Shown piece by piece: positions 14,882 to 22,582 of a stretch of DNA of 64,000 bases. The translations under genes and the position numbers were made by a program. The notes under the pieces were generated by a model. That model saw nothing but the letters and a program-made list of their open reading frames with translations, was not told where the DNA came from and did not search any database. How positions within the stretch are numbered: position 1 is the stretch's first letter; the number at the start of each line of letters is the position of its first letter. The DNA is from Cruoricaptor ignavus (lineage in GTDB: Bacteria; Bacteroidota; Bacteroidia; Flavobacteriales; Weeksellaceae). The stretch is from contig NZ_FQYI01000010.1 in assembly GCF_900141665.1 (NCBI RefSeq), positions 1 through 64,000 on the forward strand. The letters run 5' to 3'.

Positions 14882-14939
14882 ATTTTTAATACTATTTGGC
14901 TTTAAAATTGATAGTCAAATTCCTGAAATACTCACACTA

Positions 14940-15476
14940 ATGAAACTAGAAAATAAGAAAATAGCCATCCTTGCTACCAATGGTTATGAGAGAAGCGAAC
15001 TGGAGAAACCTATGGAAGCCCTGAAAAATGCAGGAGCCACTGTAGAAATCATCTCATTAAAGAAAGGGGAAATTAAGGGTATGGAAAACGATTCTGAATG
15101 GTCGGGCTCCGTAAAGGTAGATGATACCGTTGCCCACGCGGATGCTGCGGATTACGATGCCCTGGTACTGCCGGGCGGAGTCTTGAACCCGGATGCCCTC
15201 CGCGGAGACGAGGATGCGGTAGCCTTCGTGAAAGATTTTTTTATGGAAAACAAACCGGTAGCGTCCATCTGCCACGGACCGCAGCTGCTCATAGAGGCAG
15301 AAGTTGTTTCCGGCAGAACGCTCACCTCCGTATCCATTATATCCAAGGATCTTAAAAATGCCGGCGCCAACTGGGTGGATGAGCAAGTGGTAACCGAGGG
15401 GAACCTCACTACCAGCAGAACCCCTGATGATCTGGATGCTTTTAATGAGCGGATAATCGAAGAGTTTTCCAAATAA
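14940..15476 (+). CDS. DJ-1/PfpI-family class I glutamine amidotransferase-like protein
   Basis: At 178 residues it fits the single-domain DJ-1/PfpI (YhbO/YraA) group. It starts KKIAILATNGYERSELEKP, has the conserved acidic residue in the ELEKP region and the nucleophile elbow ASICHGPQLL with the catalytic cysteine. Members have been described as stress-induced proteases or protein/nucleotide deglycases; the exact activity is debated. It is cytosolic. The next gene begins 6 bp downstream, so the pair is probably co-transcribed. Confidence 0.92.
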   Translation: MKLENKKIAILATNGYERSELEKPMEALKNAGATVEIISLKKGEIKGMENDSEWSGSVKVDDTVAHADAADYDALVLPGGVLNPDALRGDEDAVAFVKDFFMENKPVASICHGPQLLIEAEVVSGRTLTSVSIISKDLKNAGANWVDEQVVTEGNLTTSRTPDDLDAFNERIIEEFSK

Positions 15477-15482
15477 TCGTTT

Positions 15483-16076
15483 ATGAATCCGGACAACCTA
15501 ATTCCAGAACAAAGGACTGGCGGATATAGCGATACGGTTTCCAGCGAAAAATTTGACAGTTCTCTGCAGGCGCAGCATCATTTTTCCTTGGTAAAGCACC
15601 GCTTCTTTGATATAAAAAACTGGAGCGAGTATGCTAAGGTACCGGGGGCAGAATTCCAGCTTTATAACGCTGCCGCCGCAGAAGCCGATGGCAAACCACA
15701 AGTAGGATACTATTTCCGGATCACGATGCCGTTTCCTAAAAATCCTGCAGGACAGGAAAGTGACTGGGTTCAGGTGGAGGAGATTCAAGAAGGAGAAAAT
15801 TTCGCCGCAATGCGCGTCCGCCCCGTTCACTCGCCATTGGGTAGCGAGACTGAGGAAACGCATTTTTTTCAGGACGAGGCTACCTCCACATTTATCGTAA
15901 AATGTGTAGCGGATGAGGTATTTGCCGAGGTGCACGGCAGAAATGAAAAGCCGAACATTAGCGCGGAATACGGCATTATTGAAAATATCAGGAACGCTGC
16001 TGTGGCAATAGGTGGAATGCTTTTCGGGAGTAAATTCCAGTGGAAATCCCTTACCGCCGGCCTGGTAGAAAAATAA
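15483..16076 (+). CDS. Hypothetical protein, possibly SRPBCC-like
   Basis: I do not recognise this 197-residue protein with certainty. It has no signal peptide. The central part alternates beta strands (VGYYFRITMPFP, DWVQVEEIQ, FAAMRVRPVHSP, TSTFIVKCVAD) and the C-terminus is a helix ending in GSKFQWKSLTAGLVEK, which is compatible with a helix-grip (SRPBCC) fold. It lies 6 bp after the DJ-1/PfpI gene and before a terminator, so a linked stress role is possible but not shown. Confidence 0.6.
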   Translation: MNPDNLIPEQRTGGYSDTVSSEKFDSSLQAQHHFSLVKHRFFDIKNWSEYAKVPGAEFQLYNAAAAEADGKPQVGYYFRITMPFPKNPAGQESDWVQVEEIQEGENFAAMRVRPVHSPLGSETEETHFFQDEATSTFIVKCVADEVFAEVHGRNEKPNISAEYGIIENIRNAAVAIGGMLFGSKFQWKSLTAGLVEK

Positions 16077-16101
16077 CTATAAATTTAATAATTATAACAT
16101 T

Positions 16102-16123
16102 GCGCCTCTCTCGGCGCTTTTTT
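16102..16123 (+). terminator. Terminator after the hypothetical gene
   Basis: GCGCC-TCTCTC-GGCGC followed by a T run. Confidence 0.85.
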
Positions 16124-16134
16124 ATTTTACATTG

Positions 16135-16821
16135 ATGAAAAAACTTGTTGTATTATCCGGAGCGGGAATATCGGCGGAAAGCGGGATCTCTACATTCCGG
16201 GATGCAAATGGCCTCTGGGAAAACCACCGCATAGAGGATGTGGCCTCCCCAGAAGGGTTTGCCCGGGATCCTGGGCTTGTGCTGAATTTTTACAATATAC
16301 GGCGCAGGCAGCTGCACACTGTAAAGCCCAACGAGGCGCATTATATTTTAGCAGAGCTTGAAAGATTTTTTGATGTAAATATCATCACCCAGAATGTGGA
16401 CGACCTGCACGAGCGCGCCGGCTCCTCCAATGTTCTGCACCTCCACGGTGAACTGCTAAAAGCCAGACCTGTAAACTCAGATACAATCATTCCGTGGGAA
16501 GGGGACATTCTTCCTGGCGATACGGATGCGGAGGGGAATCAGCTGCGGCCGCATATCGTTTGGTTCGGCGAGATGGTACCCGCGATGGAGGAGGCAGAAC
16601 GCTTGGCTTCCGGCGCTGATATTTTCCTGGTCATCGGTACCTCTATGCAGGTGTATCCGGCGGCGGGCCTCATCCACTGCGTACCGCCAGGTTGTGAGAT
16701 CTTTGTAATCGACCCTAATCTTGAGCACCAGTTTACAAGATTTGAAAACTGCTTCCGCTGCGGCGCCAGCCAGGGAATGCACCGTCTAAAAGAGCGTCTT
16801 TTATCTGAATTACAACTTTAA
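16135..16821 (+). CDS. Sir2-family NAD-dependent deacylase, zinc-less SIRT5-like
   Basis: This 228-residue sirtuin has the NAD motifs GAGISAESGIS (9-19), TQNVDDLHERAG (84-96) and catalytic His104 in HLHGE. Tyr53 and Arg56 (FYNIRR) are the YxxR pair that selects succinyl- and malonyl-lysine in SIRT5/CobB, so desuccinylase activity is likely. The four zinc-binding cysteines are absent; the loop instead runs through PWEGDILPGD. It is cytosolic. ATG 16135 is used rather than the preceding TTG. It is followed by an envelope deacetylase gene with its own promoter box. Confidence 0.93.
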   Translation: MKKLVVLSGAGISAESGISTFRDANGLWENHRIEDVASPEGFARDPGLVLNFYNIRRRQLHTVKPNEAHYILAELERFFDVNIITQNVDDLHERAGSSNVLHLHGELLKARPVNSDTIIPWEGDILPGDTDAEGNQLRPHIVWFGEMVPAMEEAERLASGADIFLVIGTSMQVYPAAGLIHCVPPGCEIFVIDPNLEHQFTRFENCFRCGASQGMHRLKERLLSELQL

Positions 16822-16838
16822 ATCTTTGTTTAAAAGTT

Positions 16839-16846
16839 TATATTTG
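16839..16846 (+). promoter_or_regulatory. -7 box of the polysaccharide deacetylase gene
   Basis: TATATTTG matches TAnnTTTG and lies 20 bp before ATG 16867. Confidence 0.5.
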
Positions 16847-16866
16847 CAGAAAATTTTTCTTTAAAA

Positions 16867-17742
16867 ATGAATGTAAAAAGCATTTGGGCAAGGCAGATAG
16901 TGGCAGCAATTACAGCGTTTGCCTTGTTGCTTTTTTCCTGTTCTAAAAAAAATGAGGCTCCAGTAGCGCAGACTGAGGCAACGGCTGACAGTATAATAAT
17001 AGAAGAAGACACCATCCCGAAGCCAACCATTTACATCACTTTTGATGACGGGCCGAACGAGGGCACCAAAAACCTTTTGCGCGTTATCAACGAAGTTAAT
17101 GTCCCGATGACAGCTTTCGTAATCGGTAAGAATATTTATGCTAACGAGCATCTGAACAGCCTGTACCGCCAGTTGGTAGACAACCCGTACATCGAGGTGG
17201 CCAACCACAGCTACACGCACGCCAACGGCCGGTACAAAAAGTTTTACCAAAATCCCGAAAATGTTCGCGCAGATTTCAACCGTACGCGGGACAGCATTCG
17301 CACGAATATAGACCTGGCAAGGATGCCGGGCAGAAACATCTGGCGATGCGGCGACCTGAAATTTACAGATTTAAAGGCTTCTGCCGCTGCGGGCGACCTG
17401 CTGCAGGATGCTGGCTACCGCGTGGTAGGCTGGGATATGGAATGGGGCGCCACGAAGAAGATGCACCTCGCGGGCAGCCACGAAAAAAAACTGGAAGAAG
17501 TGGAGCATTATTTCGAAACGGGCGGCGGCAAGCGCCCTGGTCACCTTATCCTTCTCTCCCACGACCAGTACCTTACGGATGAGGATTCCGTGAGGGAGCT
17601 TACAGCATTCATTACCAAGCTGAAGGAAAGTGGGAAGTACCGTTTCAAAAAATTATCAGAATACCCATTCAATACCGCCGATTACAAACCCCTTTCAAAG
17701 CCTCATGCAGACTCAGCAAAACTACAGACAACTCATCTCTGA
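16867..17742 (+). CDS. Polysaccharide deacetylase (NodB) lipoprotein
   Basis: A lipoprotein signal ends at LLLFSC (Cys25). The NodB catalytic domain follows: TFDDGP with Asp60 and Asp61, then the metal-binding HSYTH (His114, His118), then a late LLSHDQ motif. These carbohydrate esterase family 4 enzymes remove acetyl groups from N-acetylglucosamine in peptidoglycan, chitin-like or biofilm polymers in the periplasm or at the surface. The substrate is not evident. The last 38 bp overlap the start of the PLP-homeostasis gene, so the two are transcribed together. Confidence 0.9.
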   Translation: MNVKSIWARQIVAAITAFALLLFSCSKKNEAPVAQTEATADSIIIEEDTIPKPTIYITFDDGPNEGTKNLLRVINEVNVPMTAFVIGKNIYANEHLNSLYRQLVDNPYIEVANHSYTHANGRYKKFYQNPENVRADFNRTRDSIRTNIDLARMPGRNIWRCGDLKFTDLKASAAAGDLLQDAGYRVVGWDMEWGATKKMHLAGSHEKKLEEVEHYFETGGGKRPGHLILLSHDQYLTDEDSVRELTAFITKLKESGKYRFKKLSEYPFNTADYKPLSKPHADSAKLQTTHL

Positions 17743-18364
17743 AATTCCTGCAAATGTACAGCTGGTAGCAGTCTCCAAAACCCACCCTGCAGAGGCTGTG
17801 AGGGAGATTTACGATTTAGGGCACAGGGTGTTCGGTGAAAATAAGGTGCAGGAGCTCCTGGAGAAATACGAAATCCTGCCGAAAGACATCCGCTGGCATC
17901 TTATCGGCCATCTGCAGAGTAACAAGGTGAAATACATCGCGGATTTTATTGATGTAATCGAGAGTGTAGATTCGGAAAAGCTGCTTCTGGAAATTGATAA
18001 GCAGGCAGAAAAACACCAGCGGAAGATTAAAATTTTGCTGCAGGTCAAAATCGCGGAAGAGGATACAAAATTCGGCTTGCAGGCTGATGAAGCCAGGGAG
18101 CTTTTCCGCAAATGGAGCTCAGGAAATTATCCAAATGTGGAGATTATCGGCCTGATGGGGATGGCATCGTTTACGGAAGACGAAAATAAGGTACGCCGGG
18201 AATTTTCCGCATTAAAAAATTTATACAATGAATTTTCTGCGCAGGAAAACCTAAGCACCCTGTCCATGGGAATGAGCGGCGATTGGAAGATTGCCGTGGA
18301 TTGCGGTTCCAACTCGGTGCGCATCGGTTCGTCGATTTTTGGAGAACGAATTTATAAAAATTAA
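17705..18364 (+). CDS. YggS/PROSC-family PLP homeostasis protein
   Basis: This 219-residue single-domain alanine-racemase-fold protein has the PLP lysine in VAVSKTHP (Lys25), HLIGHLQSNK, the phosphate-binding LSMGMSGD and the C-terminal VRIGSSIFG. Members bind PLP and buffer its cellular level, but are not racemases. The chosen ATG 17705 lies inside the upstream deacetylase gene; the family start (QQNYRQLISEIP) supports it over a longer frame from 17630. Cytosolic. Confidence 0.93.
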   Translation: MQTQQNYRQLISEIPANVQLVAVSKTHPAEAVREIYDLGHRVFGENKVQELLEKYEILPKDIRWHLIGHLQSNKVKYIADFIDVIESVDSEKLLLEIDKQAEKHQRKIKILLQVKIAEEDTKFGLQADEARELFRKWSSGNYPNVEIIGLMGMASFTEDENKVRREFSALKNLYNEFSAQENLSTLSMGMSGDWKIAVDCGSNSVRIGSSIFGERIYKN

Positions 18365-18417
18365 ACGCCGATATTCCGGGGAATGATTTTTGCTTAAACA
18401 ATCAAAATCCTAAAATT

Positions 18418-19602
18418 ATGCAGAAGATTTTGATTGTTGAAGATGAAAAAGCCATTTCCGGCGTACTCGAAAGCATCCTTTCGGATGAGCTTCCCGAATA
18501 TGAATTTGATACCGCAGAGGATGGGCTGGAAGGTTTGAAAGCCATTGAGAAAAATGAATATGCCTTAGTAATTTCCGACATCAAAATGCCGAAACTCTCC
18601 GGCACAGAACTCCTCAGCCAGGCTCTGCAGATGAAGCCAGAAACTACTTTTATAATGATTTCCGGCCACGCAGATATTGATACGGCAGTCGGCAGCCTAC
18701 GAGATGGCGCGTATGATTTCATCCAGAAGCCGATAGATATTAACCGACTGATCACCAGCGTTAAAAATGCAATTGACAAAGAAAAATTATCTAAGGAAAA
18801 CCAGAAATTGCAAAGTGAAAACAGCACGCTGAAGAAAAAGGTAAGCAAAAAGTACCAAATGATCGGCGAAAGTGATGCACTGAAAAAAATCCACGAAATG
18901 GTGGACAAAGTTGCGCAATCCGATGCGCGCGTGCTCATTACCGGGCCAAACGGCGCCGGCAAAGAATTGGTGGCGCACGCGCTTCACGAAAAAAGCGAGC
19001 GCAGCAAAGGCCCGATGGTGGAGGTAAACTGTGCCGCGATTCCGTCAGAACTGATCGAATCTGAATTATTTGGACATGTAAAAGGATCGTTTACCGGAGC
19101 CATTAAAGATAAGCAGGGAAAATTTGAGCAGGCGAATAACGGTACCATATTCCTCGATGAAATTGGTGATATGAGCCTCATTGCCCAGGCGAAGGTGCTC
19201 CGCGCGCTTCAGGAAAACAAAGTTTCACCCGTCGGAAGCGATAAAGAAATAAAGGTGGATGTGCGGGTGCTCGCTGCTACCAACAAGAATATGCAGGAGG
19301 AAATCGCCGCCGGAAGGTTTCGGGAAGACCTTTACCACCGCCTTTCCGTGATTGAAATCTATGTACCCCCACTAGATGAGCGGAAAGAAGACATCAAATT
19401 ACTGGTGGAGCACTTTGCAAAACTTATTGCTGATGAACACGGTACGGCATCGAAAAAATTTGATGATGCGGCAATATCGGCACTGGAGGAGTTCAGCTGG
19501 ACAGGAAATATCCGCGAGCTGCGGAATGTGGTGGAGCGCCTGATAATCCTCGGCGGTACTACCGTTACAGCAGAGGATGTGGCGAGTTTTGTACGGAAAT
19601 AG
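18418..19602 (+). CDS. NtrC-type response regulator without a DNA-binding domain
   Basis: Residues 1-120 form a receiver domain with phospho-acceptor Asp54 (VISDIKMP). After a coiled linker (about 125-145) comes the sigma-54 AAA+ domain: Walker A GPNGAGKE instead of the usual GESGTGKE, the sigma-54 loop GSFTGA, Walker B GTIFLDEIGDM, and the WTGNIRELRNVVER R-finger region. The protein ends right after that at 394 residues, so the C-terminal Fis-type helix-turn-helix is missing. It may activate sigma-54 promoters from solution or through a partner. No histidine kinase gene is adjacent. Confidence 0.93.
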   Translation: MQKILIVEDEKAISGVLESILSDELPEYEFDTAEDGLEGLKAIEKNEYALVISDIKMPKLSGTELLSQALQMKPETTFIMISGHADIDTAVGSLRDGAYDFIQKPIDINRLITSVKNAIDKEKLSKENQKLQSENSTLKKKVSKKYQMIGESDALKKIHEMVDKVAQSDARVLITGPNGAGKELVAHALHEKSERSKGPMVEVNCAAIPSELIESELFGHVKGSFTGAIKDKQGKFEQANNGTIFLDEIGDMSLIAQAKVLRALQENKVSPVGSDKEIKVDVRVLAATNKNMQEEIAAGRFREDLYHRLSVIEIYVPPLDERKEDIKLLVEHFAKLIADEHGTASKKFDDAAISALEEFSWTGNIRELRNVVERLIILGGTTVTAEDVASFVRK

Positions 19603-19638
19603 TTCTGTTTTAATAAGGAAGAAACGGGAAGTTTGCGG

Positions 19639-19646
19639 TATTTTTG
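19639..19646 (+). promoter_or_regulatory. -7 box of the MATE transporter gene
   Basis: TATTTTTG fits TAnnTTTG and lies 15 bp before ATG 19662. Confidence 0.5.
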
Positions 19647-19661
19647 CTGCAAACTTTTTTT

Positions 19662-21017
19662 ATGCCTTTTTTGGAAAAAAACCTTTCCCGCCAAACTCTG
19701 AAACTTGCCCTCCCCGTGATGATAACACAACTCGGGCAGGTTTCCGTTCAGCTTTTTGACAACATCATTGTCGGAAACTTGCTGGGCTCCCAGGCACTGG
19801 CGTCCGTATCTCTGGGCAACGCAATTTTTATGATGATGTTCATCTTCGGGCTGGGTATTTCATTTGCTATCCCCCCCCTTGTTTCAGAGGCGCATTCTCA
19901 GAATAATGATGAGAGGATCAGCGCCGTGTTCCGTCACGGTTTTGTGCTAAATATGTCCGTAGGCGTACTGCTGATGATACTGATGCTCGCTGCCAGACCG
20001 CTGCTTTACCACCTAGATCAGCCGGAAGAAATCATCCCGGATACGGTACACTTTGTGAGCATTATGGCATTTAGCGTTTTGCCGTTTATGGCTTTCCAGA
20101 CTTTGCGGGAAGTTTCGGAAGGCCTGGGCTACACCGTAGGCGTTACTAAGGCTACCATTGCTGCCAACTTGGTGAATATCGCGCTGAATTATATCTTCAT
20201 CAAAGGGCTCTTCGGCTTTCCGCCGATGGGCGTGCGCGGCTCAGCATATGCCACCCTCCTCGCACGGATTTTTATGCTCGCTTTCCTGTTAATTGTAATG
20301 CTGAATCATACTTTAACAAGAAAATATCTCCGCGCATTCACCTTAAAAGCAGAAACTTTCCGAAGAAGTATGTTTTTAAATCTCTGGAAACTCGGTTTGC
20401 CTACCGCCCTTCAGATGTTTTTCGAAATCACAGCATTTTCCACCGCGGCATTTATCTGCGGGTTGGTTTCTGCCAAAGATATTGCGGCGCACCAGATTGC
20501 CCTTAGTATGGCATCTTTTACTTTTAACCTCTGCGTCGGCTTCAGCGTAGCCTCCACGATTATGGTGGGCAGGCGGTGGGGCGAGCGCAAGTACGAGGAA
20601 CTCAGAGCTGTGGGCATCAATAATTTGAAAATGGCATTTATCTTTATGATGATCTGCGCGGCATTCTTCGTGCTGGCACGCGGCACTCTGCCAACATTTT
20701 TTACCAAACCCGACGATGTGGAGGTCATTGCCTTAGCCTCCCAGCTGCTTATTTTTGCGGCCCTTTTCCAGTTGTCCGACGGGATCCAGGTTACGGCTCT
20801 GGGGGCGCTGCGAGGCGTTCAGGATGTGCGGGTGCCCAGCCTCATCACTTTTGTGGCCTATTGGGTCATTACTTTGCCCTTGGGCTACTATCTTTGCGTG
20901 TCCCGAGGGATGGGCGCTACGGGGATGTGGATTGCCTTCGTGGCCGGCCTTACTTTTTCAGCGGTGACGCTCGTGTACAGATTTTTAAAACAAACCGGGC
21001 GGTTTTTAAAACTTTAA
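19662..21017 (+). CDS. MATE-family multidrug efflux transporter
   Basis: The 451-residue protein has twelve hydrophobic segments in two related halves, as expected for NorM-type MATE carriers. Recognisable parts are LPVMITQLGQVSVQLFDNIIVG at the start of the first half and KLGLPTALQMFFEITAF at the start of the second. It sits in the inner membrane and expels cationic drugs by Na+ or H+ antiport. ATG 19662 is chosen because a promoter box lies just upstream. The GNAT-nitrilase gene follows after 18 bp and may be co-transcribed. Confidence 0.93.
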   Translation: MPFLEKNLSRQTLKLALPVMITQLGQVSVQLFDNIIVGNLLGSQALASVSLGNAIFMMMFIFGLGISFAIPPLVSEAHSQNNDERISAVFRHGFVLNMSVGVLLMILMLAARPLLYHLDQPEEIIPDTVHFVSIMAFSVLPFMAFQTLREVSEGLGYTVGVTKATIAANLVNIALNYIFIKGLFGFPPMGVRGSAYATLLARIFMLAFLLIVMLNHTLTRKYLRAFTLKAETFRRSMFLNLWKLGLPTALQMFFEITAFSTAAFICGLVSAKDIAAHQIALSMASFTFNLCVGFSVASTIMVGRRWGERKYEELRAVGINNLKMAFIFMMICAAFFVLARGTLPTFFTKPDDVEVIALASQLLIFAALFQLSDGIQVTALGALRGVQDVRVPSLITFVAYWVITLPLGYYLCVSRGMGATGMWIAFVAGLTFSAVTLVYRFLKQTGRFLKL

Positions 21018-21035
21018 TTTAAAACTAAAAATATT

Positions 21036-22541
21036 ATGCAGGTAGATATCAGAAGGCTGAATCTCAGCGATTTTGATGAGTTGATCGAGGTAATGAAGAA
21101 ATCCTACCCGGAGATGATGGACGATGTCTGGGAAAAGCGAAGCATACAGAAGCTGATCTCGATATTCCCGGATGGGCAGATCTGTGTGACGGTGGACGGG
21201 AAGGTGGCTGCGGCGTGCCTCTCCATCATCGTTCAGTACGAGCTATACGGCGACGATCATACTTATGCTGAAATTACCGGGAACTCCAGCTTCAATACCC
21301 ATTACAACTCCGGCAATGTGCTGTACGGCATCGAGATGTTTGTAGATCCGGAATACCGCTCGCTGCGGCTGGGCAGGCGCCTCTACGATGCCCGCAAGGA
21401 GCTTTGTGAAAAACTGAACCTTCGGTCGATAATCGTGGGCGGGCGCATCCCAAACTATCACAAATACAGCGCGGAAATGTCGCCAAGGCAATACATCCAC
21501 AATGTTCGCAAGCAGGAAATTTACGATCCTGTGCTTACTTTCCAGCTTTCCAATGGGTTTCAGCCCAAGCGAATTCTGAAAAATTATTTGCCGGGAGACA
21601 AGTTTTCCGGTGAAAATGCCGTTCTGCTGGAGTGGAGCAACATCTACTACAGCCGCAAGCCCAATACGATGCAGGACAGCGTAATCCGCCTCGGGCTGGT
21701 GCAGTGGCAGATGCGCCAGTTTAAAAATGTGGAGGAATTTTATGAACAGGTAGAGTTTTTCGTGGATGCGCTGGGCAGCTACAAATCGGATTTCGTGCTC
21801 TTCCCCGAATTTTTCAATACGCCTCTGCTCGCGCTTTTCAACCACCTCTCCGAGAGGGAAAGTATGCAGGAACTGGCAAAACTTACGGAGCAGATTAAGC
21901 AGAGAATCTCCGAAATGGCTATTGGCTACAATGTGAACATCATCTGCGGCAGCATGCCGTACGAGGAGGCCGGCGAGCTTTACAACATCAGCTACCTCCT
22001 GCACCGCGACGGCAAAATAGATGAGTACCGCAAAGTGCACATCACCCCGCACGAAAGGAATTACTACGGAATGAGGGGCGGCAATGAGATTAAAGTTTTC
22101 GATACGGACTGTGGGAAAATCGGTCTCGTAATCTGCTACGATGTAGAATTCCCGGAGCTTTCCCGCCTGCTGGCAGACCAGGGGATGAAGATACTCTTCG
22201 TGCCGTACCTCACCGATACGCAGAACGCCTATACCAGGGTGCGCCACTGTGCCGCGGCACGCGCGATAGAAAATGAGTGCTATGTAGCCATCTCCGGCTG
22301 CGTGGGCAACCTGCCGGGGGTGAAGAATATGGACATCCAGTATGGCCAGGCAGCGGTATTTACACCTTCGGATTTCGCTTTTCCATCCAACGCCATCAAA
22401 GGGGAAGCCACGCCGAATACGGAAATGACGCTGATTGTGGATGTGGACCTCAACTTGCTGAAGGAGCTACACCACTACGGATCCGTGCAGACGATGACTG
22501 ACCGAAGGCGGGATCTCTACGAGATCTCGCTAAGAGAATAA
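21036..22541 (+). CDS. GNAT acetyltransferase - carbon-nitrogen hydrolase fusion
   Basis: Residues 1-200 form a GNAT domain, with acetyl-CoA binding around EYRSLRLGRRLYDARKEL. Residues 215-501 form a nitrilase-superfamily domain with the full Glu-Lys-Cys triad: FPEFFNTP, EYRKVHITPHE and GLVICYDVEFPE. This fusion recurs in several bacterial phyla. The hydrolase part resembles amidase/carbamoylase members rather than true nitrilases. A combined role in making and breaking an amide, or in metabolite repair, is possible but unproven. Cytosolic; followed by a strong terminator. Confidence 0.92.
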   Translation: MQVDIRRLNLSDFDELIEVMKKSYPEMMDDVWEKRSIQKLISIFPDGQICVTVDGKVAAACLSIIVQYELYGDDHTYAEITGNSSFNTHYNSGNVLYGIEMFVDPEYRSLRLGRRLYDARKELCEKLNLRSIIVGGRIPNYHKYSAEMSPRQYIHNVRKQEIYDPVLTFQLSNGFQPKRILKNYLPGDKFSGENAVLLEWSNIYYSRKPNTMQDSVIRLGLVQWQMRQFKNVEEFYEQVEFFVDALGSYKSDFVLFPEFFNTPLLALFNHLSERESMQELAKLTEQIKQRISEMAIGYNVNIICGSMPYEEAGELYNISYLLHRDGKIDEYRKVHITPHERNYYGMRGGNEIKVFDTDCGKIGLVICYDVEFPELSRLLADQGMKILFVPYLTDTQNAYTRVRHCAAARAIENECYVAISGCVGNLPGVKNMDIQYGQAAVFTPSDFAFPSNAIKGEATPNTEMTLIVDVDLNLLKELHHYGSVQTMTDRRRDLYEISLRE

Positions 22542-22548
22542 TAAAACG

Positions 22549-22580
22549 AATCCGCCGGCTGCGTTTCCGGCGGATTTTTT
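22549..22580 (+). terminator. Terminator after the GNAT-nitrilase gene
   Basis: AATCCGCCGG (22549-22558) pairs with CCGGCGGATT (22567-22576), followed by T residues. It lies between convergent genes. Confidence 0.85.
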
Positions 22581-22582
22581 CA

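Noticed and set aside
21243-22247. Open frame of 334 codons on the minus strand
   Set aside because: Antisense to the GNAT-nitrilase gene; no family features.
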